64,000 bases of DNA from Pseudomonas triticicola (GTDB lineage: Bacteria; Pseudomonadota; Gammaproteobacteria; Pseudomonadales; Pseudomonadaceae): contig NZ_JAHSTX010000001.1 in the NCBI RefSeq assembly GCF_019145375.1, positions 2,207,001-2,271,000 of the forward strand, read 5' to 3'. Under the pieces are notes generated by a model. It did not search any database, was not told the origin of the DNA, and saw only the letters and a program-made list of their open reading frames with translations. Positions 39,386-47,614 of this stretch are shown here, piece by piece (position 1 is the first letter of the stretch; each line of letters begins with the position of its first letter). A program made the translations under genes and the position numbers.

Positions 39386-39954
39386 CAGAATTCCTCGTCA
39401 AGGGCCATGCCCGGCAAGCGTAGCCGCCAGATGCCATTGAAGCGCAAGTCGATCATCGCCAGCGGTTCGATGTCGATTGCGTGGAACGCCGCGCCTTGCA
39501 GCACCTGCATCAGCGCCGCGCGCATGACGAACGGATGGGTGACTGCCACTACATGTCCTGGGGTTTCGGCGATGGAGTCCAGCCACATTGAGACCCGCTG
39601 CGTCAGTTGCCTGACTGATTCGCCGCCATGGGGTGCCGCTTCAGGATCGGCCAGCCAGGCTTGCAAAGCCTGGTTTTCGTTGGCTTGCAGATCCTTGATC
39701 GACTGGCCGTGCCAGCGTCCCCAATCGCAATCGCGCAGGGCTTGATCAATCTGCGCATCGACGCCAAACCATGCCGCCGTTTGCTGAGTTCTCAACTCCG
39801 GGGCACACACCAGCCGCCGTGTTACCGCCAATCGCGCCCTCAACGCGTCGGACGGAACAGCCAGATTTTCAACAGGCTCGTCCGTAGGAAAACGCGCTAG
39901 TTTCTGTGCGACGGTTCGCGCATGGCAAATCAGTGTCAAACGGCTACTTGGCAC
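39385..39954 (-). CDS. histidine phosphatase family protein with altered RHG motif
   Basis: The 189-residue protein has the phosphoglycerate-mutase-like fold: the N-terminal LTLICHARTVAQ, the internal LRDCDWGRWHGQSIKDL, GGESVRQLTQRVSMWLD and the second catalytic histidine in VVAVTHPFVMRAALMQ. The usual RHG triad reads CHA, so the arginine is a cysteine, while the phospho-acceptor histidine is kept. Position and overlap with cobF suggest a role in cobalamin synthesis (compare CobC, alpha-ribazole phosphatase). The start is uncertain: GTG 39954 or TTG 39957, both after GAGAA. Activity is in doubt until tested. Confidence 0.8.
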   Translation of the reverse strand: MPSSRLTLICHARTVAQKLARFPTDEPVENLAVPSDALRARLAVTRRLVCAPELRTQQTAAWFGVDAQIDQALRDCDWGRWHGQSIKDLQANENQALQAWLADPEAAPHGGESVRQLTQRVSMWLDSIAETPGHVVAVTHPFVMRAALMQVLQGAAFHAIDIEPLAMIDLRFNGIWRLRLPGMALDEEF

Positions 39955-40272
39955 AAGCAGGTTCTCGGTCGAAAGATAAAACAAACAATGGCACACAGCC
40001 GATACGCGTCGCATTGTGCCGTAAAACCTCGGCGTTCAGGGTTGTCACCGGCCCGTCGCTGAGCTTGGGATAGGTAATGTCTGACACAGCAATCGGCAAA
40101 GGACTACAACAGCGCGCTACTTCGACGTAGCCCTTATTACACGGGCACCTTGCACACTTTTGGTGCTCGAAAAACCTGTACAAAAATTAGCTAGACATGT
40201 AACACCCATTACATAAATACTCGTTTAACGGATTGTGAAACGAATTCGACACCCCATCCAGCAGGAGCCCGG
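39955..40272. other. intergenic region with a doubtful small ORF
   Basis: This 318-base gap separates the divergent phosphatase-like gene and RpiR gene. On the minus strand a frame of up to 79 codons (40183 down to 39944) ends ten bases inside the phosphatase gene and has a plausible-looking C-terminal half (YPKLSDGPVTTLNAEVLRHN). However, its starts are TTG or GTG without a ribosome site, and I recognise no family. The RpiR operator/promoter candidate lies at 40187-40215. Confidence 0.35.
40187..40215 (+). promoter_or_regulatory. promoter with an overlapping 18-base inverted repeat, candidate RpiR operator
   Basis: TTAGCT and TACATA are 17 bases apart, a weak sigma-70 promoter. Inside it ATGTAA-CACCCA-TTACAT (40197-40214) is a perfect six-base dyad overlapping the -10. 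It is suitably placed, about 60 bases before the RpiR gene, to be an autoregulatory operator of the following cluster. Confidence 0.42.
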
Positions 40273-41127
40273 ATGCCCCCTCTCAGAGACCTGATCACCG
40301 ACCCCGGCCTGGACCTGACGCCATCGGAGCGCAAAGTCGTTCGCGCCCTGCTCGATCAGTATCCACGCAACGGTCTCGGGCCTATGGCGCGACTGGCCGA
40401 ACATGCCGGCGTCAGCGATCCGACCATCGTGCGCCTGGTGAAAAAGCTCGGTTTCGGCGGTTATGCCGAATTCCAGGAAGCCCTGCTCAGCGACATGGAC
40501 CATCGCCTGCGTTCACCGCGCACCTTGTTGCAGCCGCGCTCGCAGCAGAACAAGGACGATGCCTGGGCGCATTACCTGGCCGACAGCCAGCGTTTACTGG
40601 TCGACACTCAAGCCCTGACCCAGCCTGAAGACGTGCGCATCCTCGTGGAATGGCTGCTCGACAGCCGCCATCAGGTCTACTGTTTCGGTGGCCGCTTCAG
40701 CATTCTGCTGGCCAATTACCTGCTCAACCACTTGCGCCTGCTGCGTCCCGGCTGCTTCGCCCTGGAAGACAACGCCCTGCTGCCCGACCGTTTATACGAT
40801 CTGCAACGTCAGGACGTGGTGCTGGTGTTCGACTACCGGCGCTACCAGACCCAAGCTTTGCGCGTTGCGCAGGCGGCGAAAAACAACAACGCGCGGGTGG
40901 TGCTGTTCACCGATGTCTACGCCTCGCCGCTGCGCGAGTTGGCCGACCTGATCATCAGCGCGCCGGTGGAATCGGCGTCGCCGTTCGACACCATGGTGCC
41001 GGCGCTGGCGCAGGTCGAGGCGTTGATCGCCTGCCTGACCTTGCGCGTGCCGGACCCGGCCGATCGCCTGGAAGGCATCGATGCCCTGCGCAACGACTTT
41101 GCGACTCACCTGCTGGAGGACAAATAA
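40273..41127 (+). CDS. MurR/RpiR-family transcriptional regulator
   Basis: The 284-residue regulator has an N-terminal HTH_6 domain (LTPSERKVVRALLDQYPRNG; LAEHAGVSDPTIVRLVKKLG) and a C-terminal SIS domain (HQVYCFGGRFSILLANYLLN; DVVLVFDYRRYQTQALRVAQ; IISAPVESASPFDTM). SIS domains normally sense phosphosugars, but regulators of this type in Pseudomonas also control amino-acid and amine catabolism. It is the first gene of a colinear cluster; the isochorismatase gene starts two bases after its stop. The start ATG 40273 follows GGAGCCCGG. A candidate operator lies upstream. Confidence 0.93.
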   Translation: MPPLRDLITDPGLDLTPSERKVVRALLDQYPRNGLGPMARLAEHAGVSDPTIVRLVKKLGFGGYAEFQEALLSDMDHRLRSPRTLLQPRSQQNKDDAWAHYLADSQRLLVDTQALTQPEDVRILVEWLLDSRHQVYCFGGRFSILLANYLLNHLRLLRPGCFALEDNALLPDRLYDLQRQDVVLVFDYRRYQTQALRVAQAAKNNNARVVLFTDVYASPLRELADLIISAPVESASPFDTMVPALAQVEALIACLTLRVPDPADRLEGIDALRNDFATHLLEDK

Positions 41128-41129
41128 GG

Positions 41130-41774
41130 ATGTTCAGCCTTCCCCACCGCTCGCCTCGGGACCTGCCGTTTGCGACCGACCACACCGTGTTATTGCTGGT
41201 GGACATGCAGCGCGCCTGGCTCGAACCGCAATTCGACCCGCACCTGAGCGAGCCGGATGCCGAGTATTTTCTCCAGCGCACGCGCAAGCAAGTGGTGCCC
41301 AATCAGCAACGGCTACTTGGCGCCTTTCGCCAGGCGCAGCAGAACGTGCTGCACACGATTATCGAAAGCCTGACCGCCGACGGTCGCGACCGCTCGCTGG
41401 ATCACAAACTGTCTGACATGCACTTGCCCAAGGGCAGCGTGCAGGCTCAGGTCATCGCTGAGCTGACCCCGACCGAAAACGAAATCGTGCTGCCGAAGAC
41501 CTCCTCCGGGGTGTTCAATTCAACCAATATTGATTACGTGTTGCGCAATCTGCAGACCCGCCATCTGATCATTGCCGGTATTGTCACCGACCAATGCGTC
41601 GACATGGCTGTGCGCGACGCCGCCGACCGTGGCTATCTGGTCACGCTGGTGGAGGATGCCTGCGCCACTTATACAGCTGAACGCCATCACGCCTGCCTCA
41701 ACGCGATCAAGGGTTATTGCTGGATCACCGACACCGACACTGTGCTCGGGCGTTTGCAGGAGATGCGGCCATGA
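41130..41774 (+). CDS. cysteine hydrolase (isochorismatase family)
   Basis: The 214-residue hydrolase has the complete Asp-Lys-Cys triad: Asp25 in LLLVDMQRAWLEP, a lysine in EIVLPKTSSGVFNSTN and Cys156 in AGIVTDQCVDMAVRDAADRG. The cis-peptide VTD before the cysteine is typical. This family includes nicotinamidase, N-carbamoylsarcosine amidase and ureidoacrylate amidohydrolase, that is, enzymes cleaving amides or carbamates. In this cluster it probably removes an amide or ureido group from a pathway intermediate. Its stop overlaps the following synthetase start (ATGA), indicating translational coupling. ATG 41130 follows AATAAGG. Confidence 0.92.
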   Translation: MFSLPHRSPRDLPFATDHTVLLLVDMQRAWLEPQFDPHLSEPDAEYFLQRTRKQVVPNQQRLLGAFRQAQQNVLHTIIESLTADGRDRSLDHKLSDMHLPKGSVQAQVIAELTPTENEIVLPKTSSGVFNSTNIDYVLRNLQTRHLIIAGIVTDQCVDMAVRDAADRGYLVTLVEDACATYTAERHHACLNAIKGYCWITDTDTVLGRLQEMRP

Positions 41775-43102
41775 GCCCGCGCCTGACGCCGTTGCCGATG
41801 ACCACGCTGGTGACAACCGACCTGATCGGCATCACCCGTGGCCGCTCGTTTCCCAGCGATGAGCTGGAGCATTACCAGGCGGCGGGTTGCGGTTGGGTAC
41901 CGGCCAACAGTGCGTTGACGCCGCAGGACATCATCGCTTTGAGCAATCCGTGGGGTGCGTATGGCGACCTGCGGCTGATTCCCGATCTGAGCAGCCGCGT
42001 CACTGTCGGCAGCGGCCCGGACGCCAATGCGCCGGTGCTGGATTTCATTCACGCCGACATTCGCGAGACCGACGGCCAGGCATGGGGCGCCTGCCCGCGC
42101 ACATTGCTGCGCGATGAAATCGAGCGCTATCGCGATGAACTGGGTTTGCAGGTCAACGCCGCCTTCGAACATGAGTTCAACCTGCACGCAGGCGTTGCCG
42201 AGCACGCGGCGTTCTCTCTCGAAGCGCAGCGTCAGGGCGCCGAATTCGGCGGCTGGCTGCTCAGCGCCCTGCGCGCCGGCGGCGTCGAGCCGGAAATGTT
42301 CCTGCCGGAATACGGCAAGCACCAATACGAAATCACCTGCCGCCCGACGCTTGGCGTGGCGGCGGCGGATCGCGCGGTCAACGTGCGGGAAATCACCCGG
42401 GAAATCGCCCGGCAAATGCGGCTCGACCTGAGTTTCGCGCCGAAGACTGCCGCCGAGGCGGTGTGCAACGGTGTGCACCTGCACGTCAGCCTGCTCGACC
42501 TGAGCGGCCAGCCGATGTTGTACGACGCCGGCACCAGCAACGGCCTGTCGAGCATCGGTCAGCACTGGGCTGCCGGAGTCCTGCATTTTCTACCGGCGCT
42601 GTGCGCATTCACCGCGCCGACGCCGCTGTCCTACCAGCGTTTGCAGCCGCACCACTGGAGCGCGTCGTATGCGTGTCTGGGGCAGCAGAACCGTGAAGCG
42701 GCGCTGCGCATCTGCCCGACTGTGACCTTGGGCGGCAAGTCTGCCGCGCAGCAGTTCAACCTGGAATTCCGCGCCATGGACGCCACTGCCTCGCCGCATC
42801 TGGCCATGGCTGCGCTGCTGATTGCCGGGCGGCTGGGCATCGAACAGCGTCTGGCGCTGAACGCGGTTACCGATGAAATTCCCGATTCACTCAACGACGA
42901 GCAACGCAAGGCCCGGGGCATCGTCGCCCTGCCCGCCTCGCTGGCCCAGGCGCTGGATTGCCTGCGTGACAGTGCAGCCTTCAACGAATGGCTGCCCAAG
43001 CCGTTGCTCGACACTTATTACGCCCTGAAAACCGAGGAGCTGGCGCTGACGGAACAGCTCTCGCCCGCTGACCTGTGTGAGCACTATGCACGCCTGTACT
43101 GA
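41771..43102 (+). CDS. glutamine synthetase family protein (gamma-glutamyl-amine ligase type)
   Basis: The 443-residue protein has the catalytic fold of glutamine synthetase: NAAFEHEFNLH (metal Glu), YEITCRPTLGVAAADRAVNV, VCNGVHLHVSLLDLSG (His loop), GQQNREAALRICPTV (ATP/phosphate) and FNLEFRAMDATASPHLAMAA. It lacks the tyrosine adenylylation region of GlnA. Such paralogues (PuuA/IpuC type) join glutamate to an amine using ATP. The neighbours, an amidase, an N-formylglutamate amidohydrolase-like enzyme and a permease, suggest a pathway that glutamylates an imported amine and later removes glutamate. The substrate is unknown. Confidence 0.9.
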   Translation: MSPRLTPLPMTTLVTTDLIGITRGRSFPSDELEHYQAAGCGWVPANSALTPQDIIALSNPWGAYGDLRLIPDLSSRVTVGSGPDANAPVLDFIHADIRETDGQAWGACPRTLLRDEIERYRDELGLQVNAAFEHEFNLHAGVAEHAAFSLEAQRQGAEFGGWLLSALRAGGVEPEMFLPEYGKHQYEITCRPTLGVAAADRAVNVREITREIARQMRLDLSFAPKTAAEAVCNGVHLHVSLLDLSGQPMLYDAGTSNGLSSIGQHWAAGVLHFLPALCAFTAPTPLSYQRLQPHHWSASYACLGQQNREAALRICPTVTLGGKSAAQQFNLEFRAMDATASPHLAMAALLIAGRLGIEQRLALNAVTDEIPDSLNDEQRKARGIVALPASLAQALDCLRDSAAFNEWLPKPLLDTYYALKTEELALTEQLSPADLCEHYARLY

Positions 43103-43838
43103 ATCCGCCGAGCTTGGGTTGTACACCCGCCCGGTCTACAACCTGAGCCGCGAGGACTCGACGAACCCGTTGATCCTCGTGTGCGAACACGCCAGTCGCT
43201 ACATCCCCGACGCCCTGAACAATCTGGGCCTGGACGAGGCGGCCGCGCGCGAACATATCGCTTGGGACATCGGCGCGCTGCAACTGGCCGAACAGTTATC
43301 GGAACAGCTCGGCGCCACGTTGCTCAGCGCCAATTACTCACGGCTGCTGATCGACCTCAACCGCCCGCGCCATGCGCCGGACAGCATCCCGCTGCAGAGC
43401 GAGATCTACCCGATACCGGGCAATCGCGAGCTGGATGAGGCGACCCGCGAGTACCGGCGCCAGACGTTGTTCAAACCGTTTCACGCGCGCTTGCAGACCT
43501 TGATCGACGAGCGCATTGCCAAAGGTCTGCCGGTGCGGGTGGTCGGTGTTCACAGTTTCACCCCGGTGTATTACGGCCAGCCGCGACCACTGGAAGTCGG
43601 CGTGTTGTTCGGCCAGGCCCAGGACTATGCTCAGCGCCTGCTCGACGGGTTGCAAGCGCACCCGCTGAAAGTCGCGGGCAACCAGCCGTACAAAATTGAT
43701 CCCTTGGGCGACATGACCGTGCCCGTGCACGGTGATGCCAGGGGCCTTGAGGCGGTGCTGATCGAGGTGCGCAATGATCTGCTGCGCAGTCCCGAAGCGG
43801 TTTCGCGCTGGGCAGGTTACCTCGCACCTTTGCTGTAA
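43086..43838 (+). CDS. N-formylglutamate amidohydrolase family protein
   Basis: The 250-residue protein belongs to the FGase (HutG-like) family of zinc hydrolases: PLILVCEHASRYIPDALNNL at the start, YSRLLIDLNRPRHAPDSIPL with the conserved NRP, GVHSFTPVYYGQPRPLEVGV (zinc His), and IEVRNDLLRSPEAVSRWAGY. The family releases formate from N-formylglutamate, but members outside hut operons can cleave related N-acyl-glutamate bonds. ATG 43086 overlaps the synthetase gene by 17 bases; a GTG three codons earlier is possible. In this cluster it may hydrolyse a glutamate conjugate made by the ligase. Confidence 0.9.
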   Translation: MHACTESAELGLYTRPVYNLSREDSTNPLILVCEHASRYIPDALNNLGLDEAAAREHIAWDIGALQLAEQLSEQLGATLLSANYSRLLIDLNRPRHAPDSIPLQSEIYPIPGNRELDEATREYRRQTLFKPFHARLQTLIDERIAKGLPVRVVGVHSFTPVYYGQPRPLEVGVLFGQAQDYAQRLLDGLQAHPLKVAGNQPYKIDPLGDMTVPVHGDARGLEAVLIEVRNDLLRSPEAVSRWAGYLAPLL

Positions 43839-43892
43839 ACGAAGGACCGATAAAACATAAACCGACCGATGGCTGACAAGGAGTTGCGCTTC

Positions 43893-45242
43893 ATGGAAAT
43901 TGAAGAATTCGGCTACAAGCAAGAGTTGAAACGTAGCCTGACGCTGACCGATCTGGTGGTGTACGGGATGATCTTCATGATTCCCATCGCCCCGTTCGGT
44001 GTGTATGGCTACGTCAACGCCGAAGCACCGGGGATGGTGCCGCTGGCGTACATCATCGGCATGGTCGCAATGCTGTTTACTGCATTGAGTTACGGCAGCA
44101 TGGCCAAGGCCTTTCCGGTTGCCGGTTCCGTATATTCCTACGCGCAACGCGGGCTTAATCAACACGTCGGTTTCATCGCTGGCTGGCTGATGCTGCTCGA
44201 TTACCTGCTGATTCCGCCGCTGCTGTATCTGTATTCAGCGATGGCGCTCAACCATTTGTACCCGGACATTCCCAAGGTCGGCTTCATCCTGGCGTTTCTG
44301 GTCAGCGCGACGTTCGTCAACCTGCGCGGCATCACCTTCACCGCGCGGATGAACATGCTGTTCCTGCTGGCACAACTGGTCGTGCTGGGCATCTTCCTGT
44401 TCTACGCCTGGAACGCCCTGCACAACGGTGGCGGTAACGGTGAGATGACGCTGGCGCCGCTGTATCACCCGCAAACCTTCAACTTCGCCCTGCTGATGCA
44501 AGCGGTGTCGATCGCCGTGCTGTCGTTCCTCGGCTTCGACGCGATCTCCACCCTCGCCGAAGAAATCAAGGAAGATCCGGGCCGCAGCGTCGGCAAGGCA
44601 GCGCTGATCACTCTGGCAGTAATGGGCACGATTTTCGTCGTACAAACGTGGATCGCCACCGATCTGGCAGCGGGCATGGGCTTCAAATCCGCCGACACCG
44701 CGTTTTATGAAATTGCCGAAATCGCCGCTGGCAGCTGGCTCGCGACCCTGACCGCCGTCGCCACGGCGCTGGCCTGGGGCGTTGCTGTAGCGATCACCTC
44801 GCAGGCCGCCGTCTCGCGCCTGCTGTTCGGCATGGCCCGCGACGGCAAGCTGCCGAAGGTGCTGGCCAAGGTCCACCCGAAACACAACACGCCGTACCTG
44901 AGTATTTATCTGGTGGCGGTATTGTCACTGCTGATCTGCTACCTGTTCATCGACGCGGTGGACATCCTCACCTCGCTGATCAACTTCGGCGCCCTCAGCG
45001 GTTTCATGCTGCTGCACCTGACGGTGATCAACCACTACTGGCGTCGGCAGAAGTCGGGGCAGTTTGTGCGCCATCTACTCTGCCCGGTGATCGGCTTCAT
45101 CATCGTCGCCGCCATCATGTACAACATGGGCGTCGATGCGCAGAAACTAGGCCTGATCTGGATTGCCCTGGGCCTGGTGTACCTGTTCTTCCTCAACAAG
45201 CTCGGCGCCAGCACTGCGCTGCCCGATCCGAGCAAAGGCTGA
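43893..45242 (+). CDS. APC-superfamily amino-acid/amine permease
   Basis: The 449-residue inner-membrane protein has about twelve hydrophobic segments and the APC helix-1 region LTLTDLVVYGMIFMIPIAPF. SYGSMAKAFPVAGSVYSYAQ in helix 3 and SFLGFDAISTLAEEIKEDPG in helix 6 are family hallmarks. The form resembles putrescine/GABA importers. I chose ATG 43893 (MEIEEFGYKQELKRS) because AAGGAG sits nine bases upstream; the ATG at 43869 has no ribosome site. It lies 54 bases after the amidohydrolase and probably imports the pathway's substrate. Confidence 0.92.
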   Translation: MEIEEFGYKQELKRSLTLTDLVVYGMIFMIPIAPFGVYGYVNAEAPGMVPLAYIIGMVAMLFTALSYGSMAKAFPVAGSVYSYAQRGLNQHVGFIAGWLMLLDYLLIPPLLYLYSAMALNHLYPDIPKVGFILAFLVSATFVNLRGITFTARMNMLFLLAQLVVLGIFLFYAWNALHNGGGNGEMTLAPLYHPQTFNFALLMQAVSIAVLSFLGFDAISTLAEEIKEDPGRSVGKAALITLAVMGTIFVVQTWIATDLAAGMGFKSADTAFYEIAEIAAGSWLATLTAVATALAWGVAVAITSQAAVSRLLFGMARDGKLPKVLAKVHPKHNTPYLSIYLVAVLSLLICYLFIDAVDILTSLINFGALSGFMLLHLTVINHYWRRQKSGQFVRHLLCPVIGFIIVAAIMYNMGVDAQKLGLIWIALGLVYLFFLNKLGASTALPDPSKG

Positions 45243-45359
45243 CAAGAAAAAGAGCGGCGTCTGACAACAAATCAGGCGACCGCCGATTCAATGCGTGGAA
45301 ACCGACAGTGATAGTCAGGTTCGGCGAATGGGCCGACCTTTTGATACAGGAGTACATCC

Positions 45360-46376
45360 ATGCTGGTCTTACGCCCAGTCGAGCAGAATGATCTGCCCCA
45401 GCTACAGCGCCTGGCCCGCGAGAGCCTGATCGGCGTGACCTCGCTGCCGGATGACAGCGAACACCTGCGCGAAAAAATCGCCGCGTCATGCGCGTCCTTC
45501 GATAGCGCCGCCCAGGCGCAGGGGCCGGAGAACTACTTCTTCGTGCTGGAAGATCTCGAACGCCGGCAATTGGTCGGCTGCTCGGAAATCCTTGCCACCG
45601 CCGGCTTCAAGGAGCCGTTCTACAGTCTGCGCAACCGCCACTTCACCAGCGCTTCGCGGGAATTGAACATCGAGCATGGCGTGCCGGCGTTGTCGCTGTG
45701 CCATGACCTCAGCGGGCATACCTTGCTACGAGGTTTCCACATTGACGCCACGCTGGTGCGTACGCCGTTTTCCGAACTGCTGTCGCGGGCGCGCCTGCTG
45801 TTCATTGCTGCGCATGCACAGCGGTTCTCCGAGGCGGTGATCACCGAAATCGTCGGCTATAGCGACGAGCAGGGTCATTCGCCATTCTGGGATGCGCTGG
45901 GCAAGCACTTCTTCGACCTGCCCTACGCCGAAGCCGAGCGTCTGTGCGGGTTGCAGAGCCGCACGTTCCTCGCCGAACTGATGCCGCAATATCCGATCTA
46001 CGTGCCGATGCTGCCGCCTGCGGCGCAGGACTGCATCGGCCGCGTGCACCCGGACGGCCAGGAAGCCTTCGACATCCTCGCGCGGGAAGGCTTCGAAACC
46101 AACAGCTACATCGACCTGTTCGACGCCGGCCCGACCCTGTATGCGCGCACCGCGAACATTCGCTCGATCGCCGACAGCCAGACCGCCATTGTTCGCCAAC
46201 AATTATCGACCGACGCCTGTGGCCGTTACCTGCTGAGCAACGACGCCCTGCATGACTACCGCGCGATCGTCACCGAACTCGACTATCACCCCGGTCAACC
46301 GCTGCCCCTGACACCCACCATCTGCGCGGCGCTGAAGGTCAGCGATGGCAGCTCGATACGGCTGGTCGCTCTGTGA
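45360..46376 (+). CDS. aruF: arginine/ornithine N-succinyltransferase alpha subunit
   Basis: AruF with AruG transfers succinyl from succinyl-CoA to the alpha-amino group of arginine or ornithine, the first step of the succinyltransferase pathway. The 338-residue protein has the AstA-family segments: LRPVEQNDLPQLQRLARESL, FHIDATLVRTPFSELLSRAR, LLFIAAHAQRFSEAVITEIV and EGFETNSYIDLFDAGPTLYA. The other genes of the classic aru operon (aruC, aruD, aruB, aruE) are not in this window, so this is either a displaced or a second copy. It starts 117 bases after the permease and is followed by aruG after 49 bases. Confidence 0.9.
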   Translation: MLVLRPVEQNDLPQLQRLARESLIGVTSLPDDSEHLREKIAASCASFDSAAQAQGPENYFFVLEDLERRQLVGCSEILATAGFKEPFYSLRNRHFTSASRELNIEHGVPALSLCHDLSGHTLLRGFHIDATLVRTPFSELLSRARLLFIAAHAQRFSEAVITEIVGYSDEQGHSPFWDALGKHFFDLPYAEAERLCGLQSRTFLAELMPQYPIYVPMLPPAAQDCIGRVHPDGQEAFDILAREGFETNSYIDLFDAGPTLYARTANIRSIADSQTAIVRQQLSTDACGRYLLSNDALHDYRAIVTELDYHPGQPLPLTPTICAALKVSDGSSIRLVAL

Positions 46377-46425
46377 GCCGCGTTAGCGATCCGCGCCTGA
46401 ATCGGTCCGCCAAAGGAGTTGGAGC

Positions 46426-47460
46426 ATGATTGTCCGTCCGGTAAAAGTCAGTGATCTTCCTGCCTTGATGACCCTCGTCGAACAGGCAGGGCCAGGTTTT
46501 ACCACCCTTCCCGCCAATGAGGACCGCCTCGCACATCGAGTGCGTTGGGCACAGCGCGCATTCGCCGAACAGGTGGAGCGCGCCGATGCCGATTACCTGT
46601 TTGTCCTCGAGGATGATGAGCAGCGCGTGGTCGGTGTCAGCGCGATGGCCGGCGCCGTTGGCTTGCGCGAGCCCTGGTACAACTACCGGCTCGGCGTGAC
46701 CGTCAGTTCGGCGCCGGACCTGGGCATTCAGCGGCAGATCCCGACATTGTTCCTCAACAACGAACTGACCGGCCAATCGGAGCTGTGCTCGCTGTTCCTG
46801 CGCCATGACCAGCGCAACGGCAGCAATGGCCGCCTGTTGTCGCTGGGTCGTCTGTTGTTCGTTGCCGAATTTCCGCACCTGTTTGGCGAGAAGATGATCG
46901 CCGAACTGCGCGGCAGTGCCGATGAAAACGGTTGCTCGCCGTTCTGGGACAGCCTCGGCCGGCACTTCTTCCAGATGGATTTCACCCATGCCGATCACTT
47001 GTCCGGCCTGGGCAACAAAGCCTTTATCGCCGAACTGATGCCGCGCCAGCCACTGTACACCTGCCTGCTCACCGAACAGGCGCAGGCGGCGATCGGCCAG
47101 ACCCATCCAAACACCCAGCCGGCGTTGAAGATCCTTCAGGCCGAAGGTTTTACGCACAAAGGTTACATCGACATTTTCGACGGTGGCCCGGTTATCGAAG
47201 CGCCGATCCGCAGCATCCGCACGGTGCGCGACAGTCTCGAACTGACCCTGAGCCTCGGCACCCCCGACGAGCAGGCGCCGCTGTGGCTGATTCACAACCG
47301 CCGGCTGGAAAACTGCCGCATCACCGCGGCCCACGGTCGACTGGTGGGCAACAGCCTGGTGGTTGATCGTCTCACCGCCAAGCGCCTGCAACTTCAGCCG
47401 GGAAATTCGGTGCGCGCGGTGCTCCTGCCCCATCAACAGCAACATGCCGTGGCGGCCTGA
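46426..47460 (+). CDS. aruG: arginine N-succinyltransferase (beta subunit, AruG/AstA-like)
   Basis: This 344-residue paralogue of the preceding protein shows the same motifs in order: MIVRPVKVSDLPALMTLVEQ, CSLFLRHDQRNGSNGRLLSL, LFVAEFPHLFGEKMIAELRG, and AEGFTHKGYIDIFDGGPVIE. It forms the heteromer with AruF. ATG 46426 is preceded by AAAGGAGTTGGAGC. Located between the permease plus aruF and an oxaloacetate decarboxylase-type gene, it may act on an arginine-like or ornithine-like intermediate of this cluster. Whether the pair is redundant with a complete aru operon elsewhere cannot be seen here. Confidence 0.9.
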   Translation: MIVRPVKVSDLPALMTLVEQAGPGFTTLPANEDRLAHRVRWAQRAFAEQVERADADYLFVLEDDEQRVVGVSAMAGAVGLREPWYNYRLGVTVSSAPDLGIQRQIPTLFLNNELTGQSELCSLFLRHDQRNGSNGRLLSLGRLLFVAEFPHLFGEKMIAELRGSADENGCSPFWDSLGRHFFQMDFTHADHLSGLGNKAFIAELMPRQPLYTCLLTEQAQAAIGQTHPNTQPALKILQAEGFTHKGYIDIFDGGPVIEAPIRSIRTVRDSLELTLSLGTPDEQAPLWLIHNRRLENCRITAAHGRLVGNSLVVDRLTAKRLQLQPGNSVRAVLLPHQQQHAVAA

Positions 47461-47614
47461 TATTTCCGGCACGGGAGATTAAACCTTTCAGCCGCCAGTC
47501 CTGCCGCGCAAATTCGTCATGATTCTTGACCCATTCGCGTGATAGCCTTTTCATTCTTCGGCGTTGACACCTTTGCTCAAGCCTTTCCATTCCTTATGTA
47601 TTGGTGGAACTCGT

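Noticed and set aside
39955..40272. Possible cobalamin riboswitch upstream of the phosphatase-cobF pair
   Set aside because: I could not find a B12-box-like segment or the expected long structured leader on the minus strand.
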